The notes under the pieces are model-generated. The model was given only the letters and a program-made list of their open reading frames with translations, was not told the origin of the DNA and searched no databases. The position numbers and the translations under genes are program-made. 64,000 nt of DNA from Leptospira chreensis. GTDB lineage: Bacteria; Spirochaetota; Leptospiria; Leptospirales; Leptospiraceae. Below, piece by piece: positions 17,256 through 26,830 of this stretch (position 1 is its first letter; each line of letters begins with the position of its first letter). The DNA lies in the NCBI RefSeq assembly GCF_016919165.1, contig NZ_JAFFPS010000011.1, positions 45,720 to 109,719 of the forward strand, written 5' to 3'.

Positions 17256-19813
17256 GCGCCGTTTTTCCAACGAATATTGGCACCATTTGAAATCCGGGAA
17301 TAAACTTCCCGGAAGTATTGGTTCGGTGCCTTGCCATCAGGATCTTGCGAATAACGAGGCCTTAGGCGATTGACAAAATACATATCCAATTCCCCTTTAT
17401 TTTTTCCGTGAATTTTCCCTCGATACTCCGTTACAAAAAAATACTTCACAAGTTCATAGGTTTCTTTGGAGACATTGATTTTTCCGGTTTCCCCACCCGA
17501 CTCCATTCGCGAAGCCGTATTGACCGTATCTCCCCAAATATCATAAGCAAACTTGAATCGCCCCACAACTCCTGCTACCACAGGGCCAGTATGAAGTCCA
17601 AGTCGCAGCTCCCAAAAAGGTAAGTTCAGTGCGGATTTAATCTCTTTCAATTGGTTCATAAAACTTTGGATCTCGAGAGCCGCCAAACAAGCGTCAATGG
17701 CACTGGTTCTTGTTTCCACAGGAAGACCACCGGCACACATATAACTATCACCAATGGTTTTTAGTTTTTCTAAATTGTTTCTGAGAATGATTTCATCGAA
17801 CTGGGTAAAACAAGCATCGAGTTCTTCGATTAGGCTTTGTTCATCCATTCCTTCCGCCACTTTAGTAAACCCTTTGAAGTCAGTGAATAAAACCGTTACG
17901 TTCTCAATTCGAGAAGGTGTGACACTTCCCTTTTGTTTTAACTCTTGAGCTATTTTGTAAGGTAAGATGTTGAGAAGTAACTTTTCTGATTCTTCTCTCG
18001 CCTCTTCTGCTTTGTCCTGCGCAATGAGAGCTTTTTCTCTTTCTTCATCAGCCTTTTGTTTTTCTAAATCCAATAGAAAATAACTGATATCGAGTTCTTC
18101 CGCTAAAGGACGAGACATGATGTAGACCACAAGGTAATTGAACAATACCAACGGTAACACAATCATTGTTAAATGGAATGCTGATTCCCCCACTCCATAT
18201 TGTTCTCGAATCAGTGGAAAATATAAAATGGCCGCAATGGCCATAGTAATGAGACCTAAATTTGCCAAACGTTGGCTCAGTTGGATGGTTCGTCCTTCTA
18301 AAGACAAAGCACCATGACGAAGCACCGCATAACCAAGTAAAAATGCCGGCACAAATTGGAAATCTGCTAAAGGATAAATGGGGATTCCATGACTGGGTAA
18401 CAATGCTGCTAAAAGTAAAATCGCAGATAATAAAAAGGAACCAATGATCCATTTAGAGGCAAAGTTAATATAATCTTTGTTTCTAAAAAAGGTCACAAGT
18501 ATCAAAATCAAAGCAATGGCACCATTGACTCCCACAAGTAACTCCGCAGGACCTCCGTGATGGACTCTCGACCAAGGATAATCAAAATAACCTACAAATA
18601 AATAAGGGGACGGTGCAAGAACCGCTGCTGTCACACAAAGAAAATCAATGCCTTGGATCCAGAGAGGTGATTTTTGCCCAATGGCTTCAAATACCAAACG
18701 CACCATAATACTTGGAGCAAAGGCAAAAGCCACAAAGGTCATCTGTGAAATTCGCAGTTGTACTACATAAGATATATTTAACTTTAAGGGAACCGATTGG
18801 ATGACATAAAAACCAGTAAGAATGAGTGCAAAGGCACAAAGTTGGTTGATCCTTGCCGATGGATTGGCTCCTGCCACGATAATCGAAAGGAACACTGCAC
18901 CAAACACGGATACTACGGGAGGGATTCCCCAAGGATACCATTTTGCCGATTCATAAGCATCGGGAGAGAGTCCAAAAGAAACTCCAAAGGAAATAAAAAT
19001 CAAAACAAAAGATAAAAGAGCAAATAAGAAATAGAACATCCCATTCTTTTGGAACAAAAGTTCATTTACGTCAAAGAAATCGGATCGGAAGACTCCATAT
19101 GCGACAAGTAACATAGGAATGAATAAAAAGAATCCACCAGGATACACTTTGAAACCAAGAATACTCGGTGCATTCATCGTTGTGAGTAAAAATAATAAAT
19201 TCACCCCATGAAACAAAGTGAGATGATAGTGTTTACGAATGTATTGGTAGTGTTTGATAAACGAAGGTAAAATGAGTAAAAAGTAACCTAGCGGTGCCAA
19301 AATCCCCCATGGCCGAACATAAGAACTTCCTCTCGGATATTTTCCAAAAGTGAATTCAAATACTGTTGTTTCAAATCCCTGACCAATCAAAACTCCGAAG
19401 TACAATACGAAACTGGCAAACCAACAAAGATAAGAATAATACAATAACAACTTACTTTGTTTTCCTGTCATATGATAAGCCAGGTAAAAGGCCGTAGGAG
19501 CCAAAGGAGCTACGAGGAAGTATAGTAGATCATTCCAAAAAACTAATGTTTCTACATCCTGAATCCAAGCCCTTGTCGTAAGTACAAGCCCAACAGATCC
19601 AAAACTAATAAAGGCGATGGTTAAGTTTAAATGGAAGATTTTATTATCATCATCCGATTTGCGAAATTTTTGAAAGGCAAAGTAACTAAGAAATAATCCT
19701 ACAAAAAATGTAAGGATTCCGGGAGCTCCGTAAGGAATCTGATACCAAAAGTATTCCCAATCCGATACAATTCCTTCTGGTCTTACAAAATAAATAAGAG
19801 GGTATGATTCCAT
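17252..19813 (-). CDS. Membrane-bound class III adenylate cyclase
   Basis: The 853-aa product has roughly 550 residues of multi-pass membrane sequence (about 15 hydrophobic segments). A short charged helix rich in E and K follows ([27 protein letters not shown]). The C-terminal cyclase domain (about residues 615-800) has metal aspartates in [10 protein letters not shown] and [10 protein letters not shown]. The adenine-selecting lysine is in EKLKTIGD, the aspartate in [10 protein letters not shown], and the transition-state arginine in NTASRME. All needed residues are present, so it should make cAMP. The membrane part may sense a ligand. It converges on fliF with a 4-nt overlap. Confidence 0.88.
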
Positions 19814-19890
19814 CTCTTTAAAGATCGGCTTTCGGGAAATCAGAAAGTAGCAAATTCTTCTATTTGACTCACTTCCTCTTTTGTTGTGCT

Positions 19891-20787
19891 ATGTCGGATA
19901 TGGTGGATCTTAACTTTCCAAAAAAGAACGCAACAGAATGGTTGGCAGCTGGTAAATTTTTTGAATATAAAAAATTTCAAATCTTCTTCATCCAAGAAGG
20001 AAGAGGACAAAACCTAATCCTACTCCACGGGTTTCCCACATCTTCTTGGGACTATTCCAAAATTTTCAACGGCCTTTCTCGATACTTCAATACCATTGCT
20101 ATTGATTTTTTAGGATTTGGATATTCATCTAAACCCAAAAAACACAAATACACACTCATCGAACAAACCGATATCATTGAAAATTTTATCGAAAAAAATG
20201 CTCTCCGACGAGTGAAGTTTGTTTTTCATGATTATGCTGTCAGTGTGGGCCAAGAAATCTTAGCAAGGCATTTAGAACGTGCGGATCGTAAGTATGAAAT
20301 CGATGGCGCTGTATTCATGAATGGAGGTCTTTTTCCCCATCTGCATAGACCCACATTCAAACAGAAACTTCTCGCCACACCCATATTAGGTGCTTTTCTA
20401 TCAAGATTCTATGATGAAAAAAAATTTGGAGTGGCTTTTAGCCAAGTTTTTGGAAAAAATACAAAACCAAATGACAAAGAAATTTCTGTTCTTTGGAAAT
20501 TGATTACTTATCCAAACAAAGTATTAATTCCGCACAAACTTCTCAAATACATCAAAGAAAGAAGATTACATGGGGAACGTTGGAAAAATGCCTTACTCCA
20601 AACAGAAGTGCCACTTCTATTCATCAATGGGGGAGAAGACCCCGTGAGTGGAAGTCACTTAGCGGATGAGATAGAAAAACTTCCGATCAAAAATAAAAAA
20701 CTCATTCGTTGGGATGAGATCGGACATTACCCACAATGGGAAAATCCAGAAGAAAGTTTTAAAGAAATTTACGAATTTCTAAAATAG
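19891..20787 (+). CDS. Alpha/beta hydrolase, MEST-like (aspartate nucleophile)
   Basis: The 298-aa product has an alpha/beta hydrolase fold. LLHGFPTSSWDY forms the oxyanion region. The nucleophile elbow is VFHDYAVSVGQE, with aspartate instead of the usual serine, as in haloalkane dehalogenases, epoxide hydrolases and the MEST group (HDxGxTV.QE). The terminal DEIGHYPQWENPE gives the catalytic histidine. The start at 19891 begins MSDMVDLNFPK; no clear ribosome site is seen. It is divergent from the cyclase. Substrate unknown. Confidence 0.8.
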   Translation: MSDMVDLNFPKKNATEWLAAGKFFEYKKFQIFFIQEGRGQNLILLHGFPTSSWDYSKIFNGLSRYFNTIAIDFLGFGYSSKPKKHKYTLIEQTDIIENFIEKNALRRVKFVFHDYAVSVGQEILARHLERADRKYEIDGAVFMNGGLFPHLHRPTFKQKLLATPILGAFLSRFYDEKKFGVAFSQVFGKNTKPNDKEISVLWKLITYPNKVLIPHKLLKYIKERRLHGERWKNALLQTEVPLLFINGGEDPVSGSHLADEIEKLPIKNKKLIRWDEIGHYPQWENPEESFKEIYEFLK

Positions 20788-20863
20788 AATCATCCGCATG
20801 ATATGATGTGATAAAGTTTGGGATTGATCAAATGTTACAGACTATCATGGAATGCGATGTTGT

Positions 20864-21910
20864 TTAAGATCTGTCAGAAGGAACGGAGCTGGGACCTTCC
20901 ATTCCAGTTCCATCATCTGTTGGATCTGCATCCGGAATTTGTTCTTTGACTTTGTAACGAATTTCGATTTTTTCCGGACTGATTTGTAAAATCTCAATTC
21001 CTTTTAAATCTTTGTTTTTAATGATTCGGACTTTAGCAACTTGCGGCTGTAATTCGGGAACAATTTTGTTTTTGATAGGATCAAAGATATAGTTACAGGG
21101 AACTTGTGCAATAATTCCCGTAAGGATTTGTGCTGAACGAATTGGTTTTAAAGAAAAATACCGAATGGCTACTTGTTCTTCGGAAAGTTCCGCATCTAAC
21201 TTACCATCAAGTCCCGAACAAACAATAGGAATCCCGGCGGCCGTTTGTTCTCCCGTTTTATAAGAAAGAGGGATGATGTTTACATTCACAGTCACATCCC
21301 GAGAACCAAGAACATTGACCCCTTTCGGAAGATCAGGAATCCGAACGGTCTTTGCAAACGGTTCTTTTCGATCCGTCAGCGAAATTTCTGGCAATAGAAC
21401 CTTTATGATTTTTTCCAAGTCTTGTGGTTTTCCACTGAGAGTTACTTTTTGTGGACTCACAATTTGTGTTAGTTTTTCAAAGTTAGCTGGTGGTGCTCCC
21501 TCAAATACAACTTCCAAGGGAACCACTTTCAATCCGCGAGATTCAATTTCAACAGGAACTGTTTTTTTCAGTTTGGTGACCTTTACACCACTAGGAACAC
21601 CGACGATTTTTTTAATAGGAACTTCAGTGACACCAAGTTGGACATCTTCCGGATCAATCACTGCTTTCATAAACTGTGAATAATAATTCACTACGTCTTT
21701 TAGTCCTTCCACGCGAACAGGAATTGTTTTTTCAGGATTTTTGGAATAATTTAAATTACCAGATAACTTTGGATAGTCGACTGGAACATTGATTGTTTTA
21801 ATTAAAACTTTGGAATTCTGAAGATTGACATAGAATATACTAGCGATGATAAGAGATACTAATTTCGCTTTCCAGTTACGAACGAATTTTCCTGCTAACT
21901 TCAAAATCAT
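20864..21910 (-). CDS. YbbR-domain protein (CdaR-like regulator of CdaA)
   Basis: The 348-aa product has one N-terminal membrane helix (KLVSLIIASIFYVNLQNSK) and then repeated beta-strand YbbR domains facing the periplasm. Repeats of the type IPVRVEG, VPIKKIVGVPSGVKV and TVNVNIIPL are visible. In firmicutes the YbbR protein CdaR is encoded after CdaA and modulates c-di-AMP synthesis. The same order holds here, with a 4-nt overlap (ATGA) with cdaA. The C-terminal tail is rich in P, D and S. Confidence 0.88.
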   Translation of the reverse strand: MILKLAGKFVRNWKAKLVSLIIASIFYVNLQNSKVLIKTINVPVDYPKLSGNLNYSKNPEKTIPVRVEGLKDVVNYYSQFMKAVIDPEDVQLGVTEVPIKKIVGVPSGVKVTKLKKTVPVEIESRGLKVVPLEVVFEGAPPANFEKLTQIVSPQKVTLSGKPQDLEKIIKVLLPEISLTDRKEPFAKTVRIPDLPKGVNVLGSRDVTVNVNIIPLSYKTGEQTAAGIPIVCSGLDGKLDAELSEEQVAIRYFSLKPIRSAQILTGIIAQVPCNYIFDPIKNKIVPELQPQVAKVRIIKNKDLKGIEILQISPEKIEIRYKVKEQIPDADPTDDGTGMEGPSSVPSDRS

Positions 21911-22737
21911 ATACTGACTCCGGAGTCCTTTTCTTTCGATTTACGATGAGACTCATCTTTGGACCTACGACTTCCGGTCATAAGACCACTCACAAGCGCT
22001 TTGAGTTCCAATGGTTTGACGGGATGTAACATTTCCCCTTCATAACAAATGGTAATATCACCTGTTTCTTCGGATGTAACAATGATAATGGCGTCAGTTT
22101 CTTCAGAAAGACCTAATGCCGAACGGTGTCTTGCACCGAGTGTGGCAATCTCCACAGAACTACTCATGGGTAAATACGATGCCGCACAAACAATTCGATT
22201 CTGCTCAATGATGACTGCGCCATCATGAAGAGGAGAATTTTTAAAGAAGATGGTTTGTAATACTTCGGATGTAACTTGTGCATCCAGTAACACTGCGTTT
22301 TCGGATATATCTTTTAAACTAATGTCTTTGACGAGAACGATGATAGATCCCGTTTTTTCCTGAGACATGATCCGAACCGCTTCGACTATGGGATCTAAAT
22401 CAAATGTTGGTTTTAAGAAAAACAATCTCAGGAGTCGAATGCGAGCCAAGTCTCCTGTCAGCCTTCGTAACTCTGGTTGCAAAAGAACAATAATAGCAAA
22501 TACAAGGGCTGGTCTGATATTCGTTAGGATCCATTCCAAAAGTTCAAACCCTAAGTATTCCGCAAGGCTTCCCGAAATCCAGATGATCCCCACTCCCAAT
22601 AAAAGTTGGATCCCACGTGTTCGCCTAAGAGTGGTATAAGTTTTATAAATTAAAAATGCAACGATGATTACATCTAAAGTTATGGAGATATAATTTTTAC
22701 TCCATGGAATGATGTATAATCCTCGAAAAAAATCCAA
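21907..22737 (-). CDS. cdaA: Diadenylate cyclase CdaA (c-di-AMP synthase)
   Basis: The 276-aa product has three N-terminal membrane helices (within residues 15-95) followed by a DisA_N/DAC domain. The catalytic motifs are intact: SPLHDGAVII (DGA) and LGARHRSALGLSE (RHR). It joins two ATP into c-di-AMP, a signal for osmotic and cell-wall balance. It sits 1 nt after dapB and overlaps the YbbR gene, so cell-wall precursor synthesis and c-di-AMP are coupled in one operon. The C-terminus is charged and probably disordered. Confidence 0.93.
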   Translation of the reverse strand: MDFFRGLYIIPWSKNYISITLDVIIVAFLIYKTYTTLRRTRGIQLLLGVGIIWISGSLAEYLGFELLEWILTNIRPALVFAIIVLLQPELRRLTGDLARIRLLRLFFLKPTFDLDPIVEAVRIMSQEKTGSIIVLVKDISLKDISENAVLLDAQVTSEVLQTIFFKNSPLHDGAVIIEQNRIVCAASYLPMSSSVEIATLGARHRSALGLSEETDAIIIVTSEETGDITICYEGEMLHPVKPLELKALVSGLMTGSRRSKDESHRKSKEKDSGVSI

Positions 22738-22738
22738 T

Positions 22739-23542
22739 TTAGATTCCTAACACATCGAACATATTATAGAGGCCTTTGGATTTGCCGTGTAAAAATTCCG
22801 CAGCTTTGACAGCTCCCGTAGCAAAGGTTTTGCGATCTTGGGCCTTGTGAGTGATTTCAATTCGTTCTTCGGAACTTAAAAAATATACGGTATGTTCCCC
22901 AACCACTTCGCCGGCTCTCATTGTATGCATGGCGATTTCTTTTTGATCTCGTTCGGTATACATTCCATGACGACCATAGATGACATTGTCTTCCGAACGT
23001 TTGGTGGCATTTAAAAGTACTTCTTTCAAATACATAGCCGTTCCCGAAGGAGCATCTTTTTTATGACGATGGTGGATGTCTAAAACTTCTACATCAAAAT
23101 CTTCGTCTAACACCTTTGCTGCGATTTCTGTTAATTTAAATAACAAATTCACACCCACAGACATATTGGGTGAAAACACAATAGGTATGGATGTGGCTGC
23201 TGCTTGGATAAGGGATTTATCAGATTCGGTAAGTCCTGTTGTTCCAATCACCAAAGGTTTTTTATTTGCCAAAGCAGAATTCAAAATGGATTCAAATCCG
23301 GTATGTGTACTAAAATCAATGAGGACATCAGAAGATTCACATGCTTTTTGTAAGTCGGTAGAAAGTAGGATTCCCGTTTCTTTGATTCCCGCATGATTCC
23401 CAGAATCGAAACCGGCATAGATCGCCCCTTCCCTTACCACGGCAGCACTTAACTCTGATTTTTTGGAAAGAGAAAGCACTTGGATGATGGCTTTCCCCAT
23501 CCTTCCCCCAGCACCGATCACACCGATTTTGATTTTAGACAA
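22739..23542 (-). CDS. dapB: 4-hydroxy-tetrahydrodipicolinate reductase
   Basis: The 267-aa product reduces the DapA product in the diaminopimelate/lysine pathway. The N-terminal [13 protein letters not shown] motif binds NAD(P)[20 protein letters not shown] and the substrate motif [15 protein letters not shown] are all characteristic of DapB. It overlaps dapA by 8 nt, and cdaA follows at once. The length matches the family. Confidence 0.95.
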   Translation of the reverse strand: MSKIKIGVIGAGGRMGKAIIQVLSLSKKSELSAAVVREGAIYAGFDSGNHAGIKETGILLSTDLQKACESSDVLIDFSTHTGFESILNSALANKKPLVIGTTGLTESDKSLIQAAATSIPIVFSPNMSVGVNLLFKLTEIAAKVLDEDFDVEVLDIHHRHKKDAPSGTAMYLKEVLLNATKRSEDNVIYGRHGMYTERDQKEIAMHTMRAGEVVGEHTVYFLSSEERIEITHKAQDRKTFATGAVKAAEFLHGKSKGLYNMFDVLGI

Positions 23543-24419
23543 TGCCTTCCTCTTTTAATTGGAATACTGTTTTTTTGAAAGCATCTGCAGGAGATCCTTC
23601 AGACAATGCCGTCATCGGTAGACGAAGTTCATTTTCACAATACCCAAACCAACTCATAGCAGCTTTGATCGGAATGGGATTGGTTTCAATAAAGGCATTG
23701 ATAAACACAGGAAGGAGTTTGTAATAAATCTTTTTGGAAGCTTCCAAGTCGCCTCGTAAATACAAAGAAACCATATCCACACAAGCACGTGGGAAAAGAT
23801 TCGACACAACAGAAACAACACCTTTACCACCAATCGATAATACAGGAAGTGTTAGGTTGTCATCTCCAGACAATAAATCAAAGTTAGCTGGTACAGCGGC
23901 AATGACTTTTGCCATTTGGCCCAAATCACCAGTCGCTTCTTTGATGGCCGCAATTTTGGGATGGACCGCGAGTCTTGCGACTGTTTCCGGCAATAGATTG
24001 ACGTTGGTTCGACCAGGAATGTTGTACAACATCACCGGTTTGGAAGATACATTGGCAATCTCTGTGAAATGACGAAACATTCCTTCTTGTGTGGGTTTGT
24101 TGTAATACGGATTCACGGAAAGAATTCCATCGACCCCGTCAGCACAAGCCGACTCTGTGAGCTCAATTGCCTCTTTGGTGGAATTGGAACCCGTGCCGGC
24201 AATGACCTGGATTTTCCCTGCCACTGCCTGAACGGTCTTTTGGATGAGTTCCTTATGTTCCTCGTAAGAAAGGGTAGGTGACTCCCCAGTTGTCCCACAA
24301 GGAACCACACCCGCCACGCCGGAACGGATTTGGTTTTCTAGGATTTTAAAATAACTATCATAATCGACTTTCCCCTGGCGGAAGGGGGTGATGACCGCGG
24401 TATAAACGCCCTGAAACAT
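23535..24419 (-). CDS. dapA: 4-hydroxy-tetrahydrodipicolinate synthase
   Basis: The 294-aa TIM-barrel aldolase condenses pyruvate with aspartate semialdehyde. The catalytic set is visible: [14 protein letters not shown] (threonines of the proton relay), YNIPGRTN (tyrosine) and the Schiff-base lysine in [10 protein letters not shown]. It is the first gene of dapA-dapB-cdaA-ybbR. The 77-nt region between it and the divergent glycosyltransferase gene must hold both promoters. Confidence 0.95.
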   Translation of the reverse strand: MFQGVYTAVITPFRQGKVDYDSYFKILENQIRSGVAGVVPCGTTGESPTLSYEEHKELIQKTVQAVAGKIQVIAGTGSNSTKEAIELTESACADGVDGILSVNPYYNKPTQEGMFRHFTEIANVSSKPVMLYNIPGRTNVNLLPETVARLAVHPKIAAIKEATGDLGQMAKVIAAVPANFDLLSGDDNLTLPVLSIGGKGVVSVVSNLFPRACVDMVSLYLRGDLEASKKIYYKLLPVFINAFIETNPIPIKAAMSWFGYCENELRLPMTALSEGSPADAFKKTVFQLKEEGIV

Positions 24420-24496
24420 AAATTAAACATCGAAGAGGGACGGATTTTTGCAATAAAAAACTGCCAAAAGACCCCGTACCGATAAACTTTGCGAAA

Positions 24497-25564
24497 ATGG
24501 TCTCTTTTTTCACGGTAATCTTAGCCATTCTCGCGGTTCTTAGCCTAATTTTGCATTCATTCTATGTCTATTCCCGTTTTGGCGTCAAAGATGTGCCAAA
24601 CGAACGAAGCCTCCACGATGTGGTCACGAAAAAGTCCGGGGGGATGCTTTTCATTCCTCTGTTTCTCCTCTCTCTCCTTGGCTTCCTTTTCTGCTCGCAA
24701 GCAGAAAATTCCCTCTCCCTTCCCATGGAATTCTTCCAAAGATCAGACATTTATTTTTTGTTAGTTGGTGTTTTCCTATTTTGTATTTTAGGTTTTGTTG
24801 ATGATTTGTATCACTTAAGCCCCAAACTTCGTTTGTTTTTAGAACTAGCAGTAGTTGCAGTATTTCTCATTTGGGTGAGTCCAGAGGTTCGATTTTTAGA
24901 GGGATTTACAGTCCCAAAACCAGTGCAGATTTTCATCCTTACCATTTTTTTCGTATTTGCAGTGAACTTAGTCAACTTTATGGATGGGATGGATTGGTAT
25001 TTAGTCACCACTCTTTTTATCTCTTTCTTTTCTTTAAACTTAGTTTCTCCCCATTTTTATGCGGCGGATCATCTGGGTTACCTCTTGTATATGATTTTGT
25101 TTGTTTCCATGTTTGGATTTATATTTTATAATTTCCCCAAAGCAAAATTATTTATGGGAGATAGTGGCTCTCTGGGTTTGGGGTTTTTTGTTTTGGCATT
25201 ACCTTTGTTTGTTGGTATGAAGAAAGGACCCAATCCAGAAATTTGGGATATCACATCTTATTTCTATCTATTTCCTTACTTCTGGTTGGATGGGATTTTT
25301 ACTTTGATGAGACGATTCTTTCAAAAAAAACATTTGTTCTCCGCACATAGGGAACACCTCTTCCAAAGAATTACCGAAACCAAACTAGGGAAGATAGGAT
25401 CTCTCAGTATTTTCTCTATTTTAAACATCACGATCGTCTGTATCCATTTTGTATTAAAAACTTATGCATTCACAAACCTTCCGACATTCCTTCTTCTATT
25501 CCTTTTTGCAGCGATGAGTTATGGATTTCTTTGGATTCTAATCCCAAGAAAAAACCTTGCATAA
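24497..25564 (+). CDS. MraY/WecA-type polyprenyl-phosphate sugar-1-phosphate transferase
   Basis: The 355-aa product has about 10-11 membrane helices. The cytoplasmic signature loops are FVDDLYHLSPKLRL (DD motif), NFMDGMDWY, MGDSGSLGLGF and HREHLFQR (the histidine loop). These are the features of enzymes that move a sugar phosphate from a UDP-sugar onto undecaprenyl phosphate at the inner membrane. The pattern is nearer WecA/GT4 than MraY, so it likely starts an O-antigen or other glycan. The downstream DUF368 gene follows after 27 nt. Confidence 0.85.
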   Translation: MVSFFTVILAILAVLSLILHSFYVYSRFGVKDVPNERSLHDVVTKKSGGMLFIPLFLLSLLGFLFCSQAENSLSLPMEFFQRSDIYFLLVGVFLFCILGFVDDLYHLSPKLRLFLELAVVAVFLIWVSPEVRFLEGFTVPKPVQIFILTIFFVFAVNLVNFMDGMDWYLVTTLFISFFSLNLVSPHFYAADHLGYLLYMILFVSMFGFIFYNFPKAKLFMGDSGSLGLGFFVLALPLFVGMKKGPNPEIWDITSYFYLFPYFWLDGIFTLMRRFFQKKHLFSAHREHLFQRITETKLGKIGSLSIFSILNITIVCIHFVLKTYAFTNLPTFLLLFLFAAMSYGFLWILIPRKNLA

Positions 25565-25591
25565 AGTCTTCGCACTCCCATTCTTTCCTTT

Positions 25592-26575
25592 ATGCCTCTA
25601 TCGAAAAAAGAAATTCTATTCTGCCTTCTCAATGGCTTTCTCATCGGGATTGCCAACCTCATCCCCGGTGTTTCCGGAGGGACCTTTGCACTCATCCTTG
25701 GACTTTATGACAGATTGATCACTGCCATCACTTCCTTAAACCTAGATACCATCAAAGCTTCGTTAGCTTTACTTACTGGTTTTTGGAAAGAAGACGTAAG
25801 AAAACGTTTTGCAGAAGAAATGAAACGAATCGATTTTTGGTTCCTTGTATTTCTTGGAATCGGTTTGTTATTATCCGTGATCTCTGGTGCCAAACTCATC
25901 CAGTTTTTACTCCAAAACCACCCACAAGCAACCCTTGCCCTTTTTATCGGACTCATCTTCCCTTCTCTCGCAGTTCCTTATAAACTCATCGAAAAACATA
26001 GTTTAGTGGTTTGGTCCTTCTTAATTCCGGGGATCCTACTCACCATTGTACCTAGTTTCTTTATGGGAGACACAACAGGTTCCGAAAATCCGCTGATTGC
26101 TTTTCTTACAGGAGCTGTTGCCATTTCCGCAATGATTCTTCCTGGAATCTCTGGTTCCTATATCATGCTCGTACTCGGTGAATACCAAATTGTGATTGGA
26201 AAACTTTCTACCATCCTCGAACCAAGCTCCATTATTTTTCTTGCGGCCTTTGGAATTGGATGTTTACTCGGACTTCTGATTTTTACTCATTTTGTAAAAT
26301 GGTTATTTCAAAAATACAAATCCCATACGATGACATTTTTACTCGGCCTCATCCTTGGATCTTTCTTTATCCTTTGGCCGTTCAAAGACTATGCAAATGG
26401 TCAAACGATTGTAGGTCGAACGGGTGAAGTGAAACGAGACATTCAAATTGCGACTGCAAAGAATGTTTTACCGAAAGATTTTGAAGAAACGCAAATTCCA
26501 CTAGCAGCGCTTGTTCTCGGACTTGTGCTTGGATTTGGACTCAACAAATTGGAATCCTTACAAGAGAAGAAATAG
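25592..26575 (+). CDS. DUF368 membrane protein (PopT-type undecaprenyl-phosphate translocase)
   Basis: The 327-aa product is a multi-pass membrane protein with the two DUF368 half-repeats: IPGVSGGTFALILGLYDRLI near residue 25 and LPGISGSYIMLVLGEY near residue 185. DUF368 proteins have been identified as flippases that return undecaprenyl phosphate to the cytoplasmic face. Pairing with a transferase that consumes undecaprenyl phosphate fits well. There is a short lysine-rich C-terminus. Confidence 0.85.
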   Translation: MPLSKKEILFCLLNGFLIGIANLIPGVSGGTFALILGLYDRLITAITSLNLDTIKASLALLTGFWKEDVRKRFAEEMKRIDFWFLVFLGIGLLLSVISGAKLIQFLLQNHPQATLALFIGLIFPSLAVPYKLIEKHSLVVWSFLIPGILLTIVPSFFMGDTTGSENPLIAFLTGAVAISAMILPGISGSYIMLVLGEYQIVIGKLSTILEPSSIIFLAAFGIGCLLGLLIFTHFVKWLFQKYKSHTMTFLLGLILGSFFILWPFKDYANGQTIVGRTGEVKRDIQIATAKNVLPKDFEETQIPLAALVLGLVLGFGLNKLESLQEKK

Positions 26576-26597
26576 AATCTTCCACCCATCTTTACCA

Positions 26598-26630
26598 TTC
26601 AGGCTTGGATGACTTACATCCAGGCCTGAA
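26598..26630 (+). terminator. Hairpin after the DUF368 gene
   Basis: TTCAGGC (26598-26604) pairs with GCCTGAA (26624-26630), and GGATG with CATCC inside, giving a stable stem 22 nt after the stop codon. No T run follows, so it may end transcription poorly alone. A second stem (26734-26741 with 26752-26759, AATGATCC/GGATCATT) lies downstream. Confidence 0.5.
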
Positions 26631-26798
26631 CCTCAAAAACCATCCCTTAAACCATTCTTAGTTAGTGATTATAGCCACTAATGCCCATTAAATAAAAGAA
26701 ATACTCCAGATTCAATTGGTATCATAGGAAAGGAATGATCCAAATCAGATGGGATCATTTTAAAATCTAAACTTTGAGGGGTTTTTTGGTAGTAGAAA

Positions 26799-26818
26799 AC
26801 CGGGGAGGATTCCCCGGT
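26799..26818 (-). terminator. Terminator for the NhaD-like gene
   Basis: ACCGGGGA and TCCCCGGT form an 8-bp GC-rich stem around a GGAT loop. On the minus strand it is followed by TTTTCTACTACC. It lies 12 nt beyond the end of the minus-strand antiporter gene. The 255-nt gap between 26576 and 26830 otherwise holds only the stems listed here. Confidence 0.7.
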
Positions 26819-26830
26819 CCATTTTAAATT

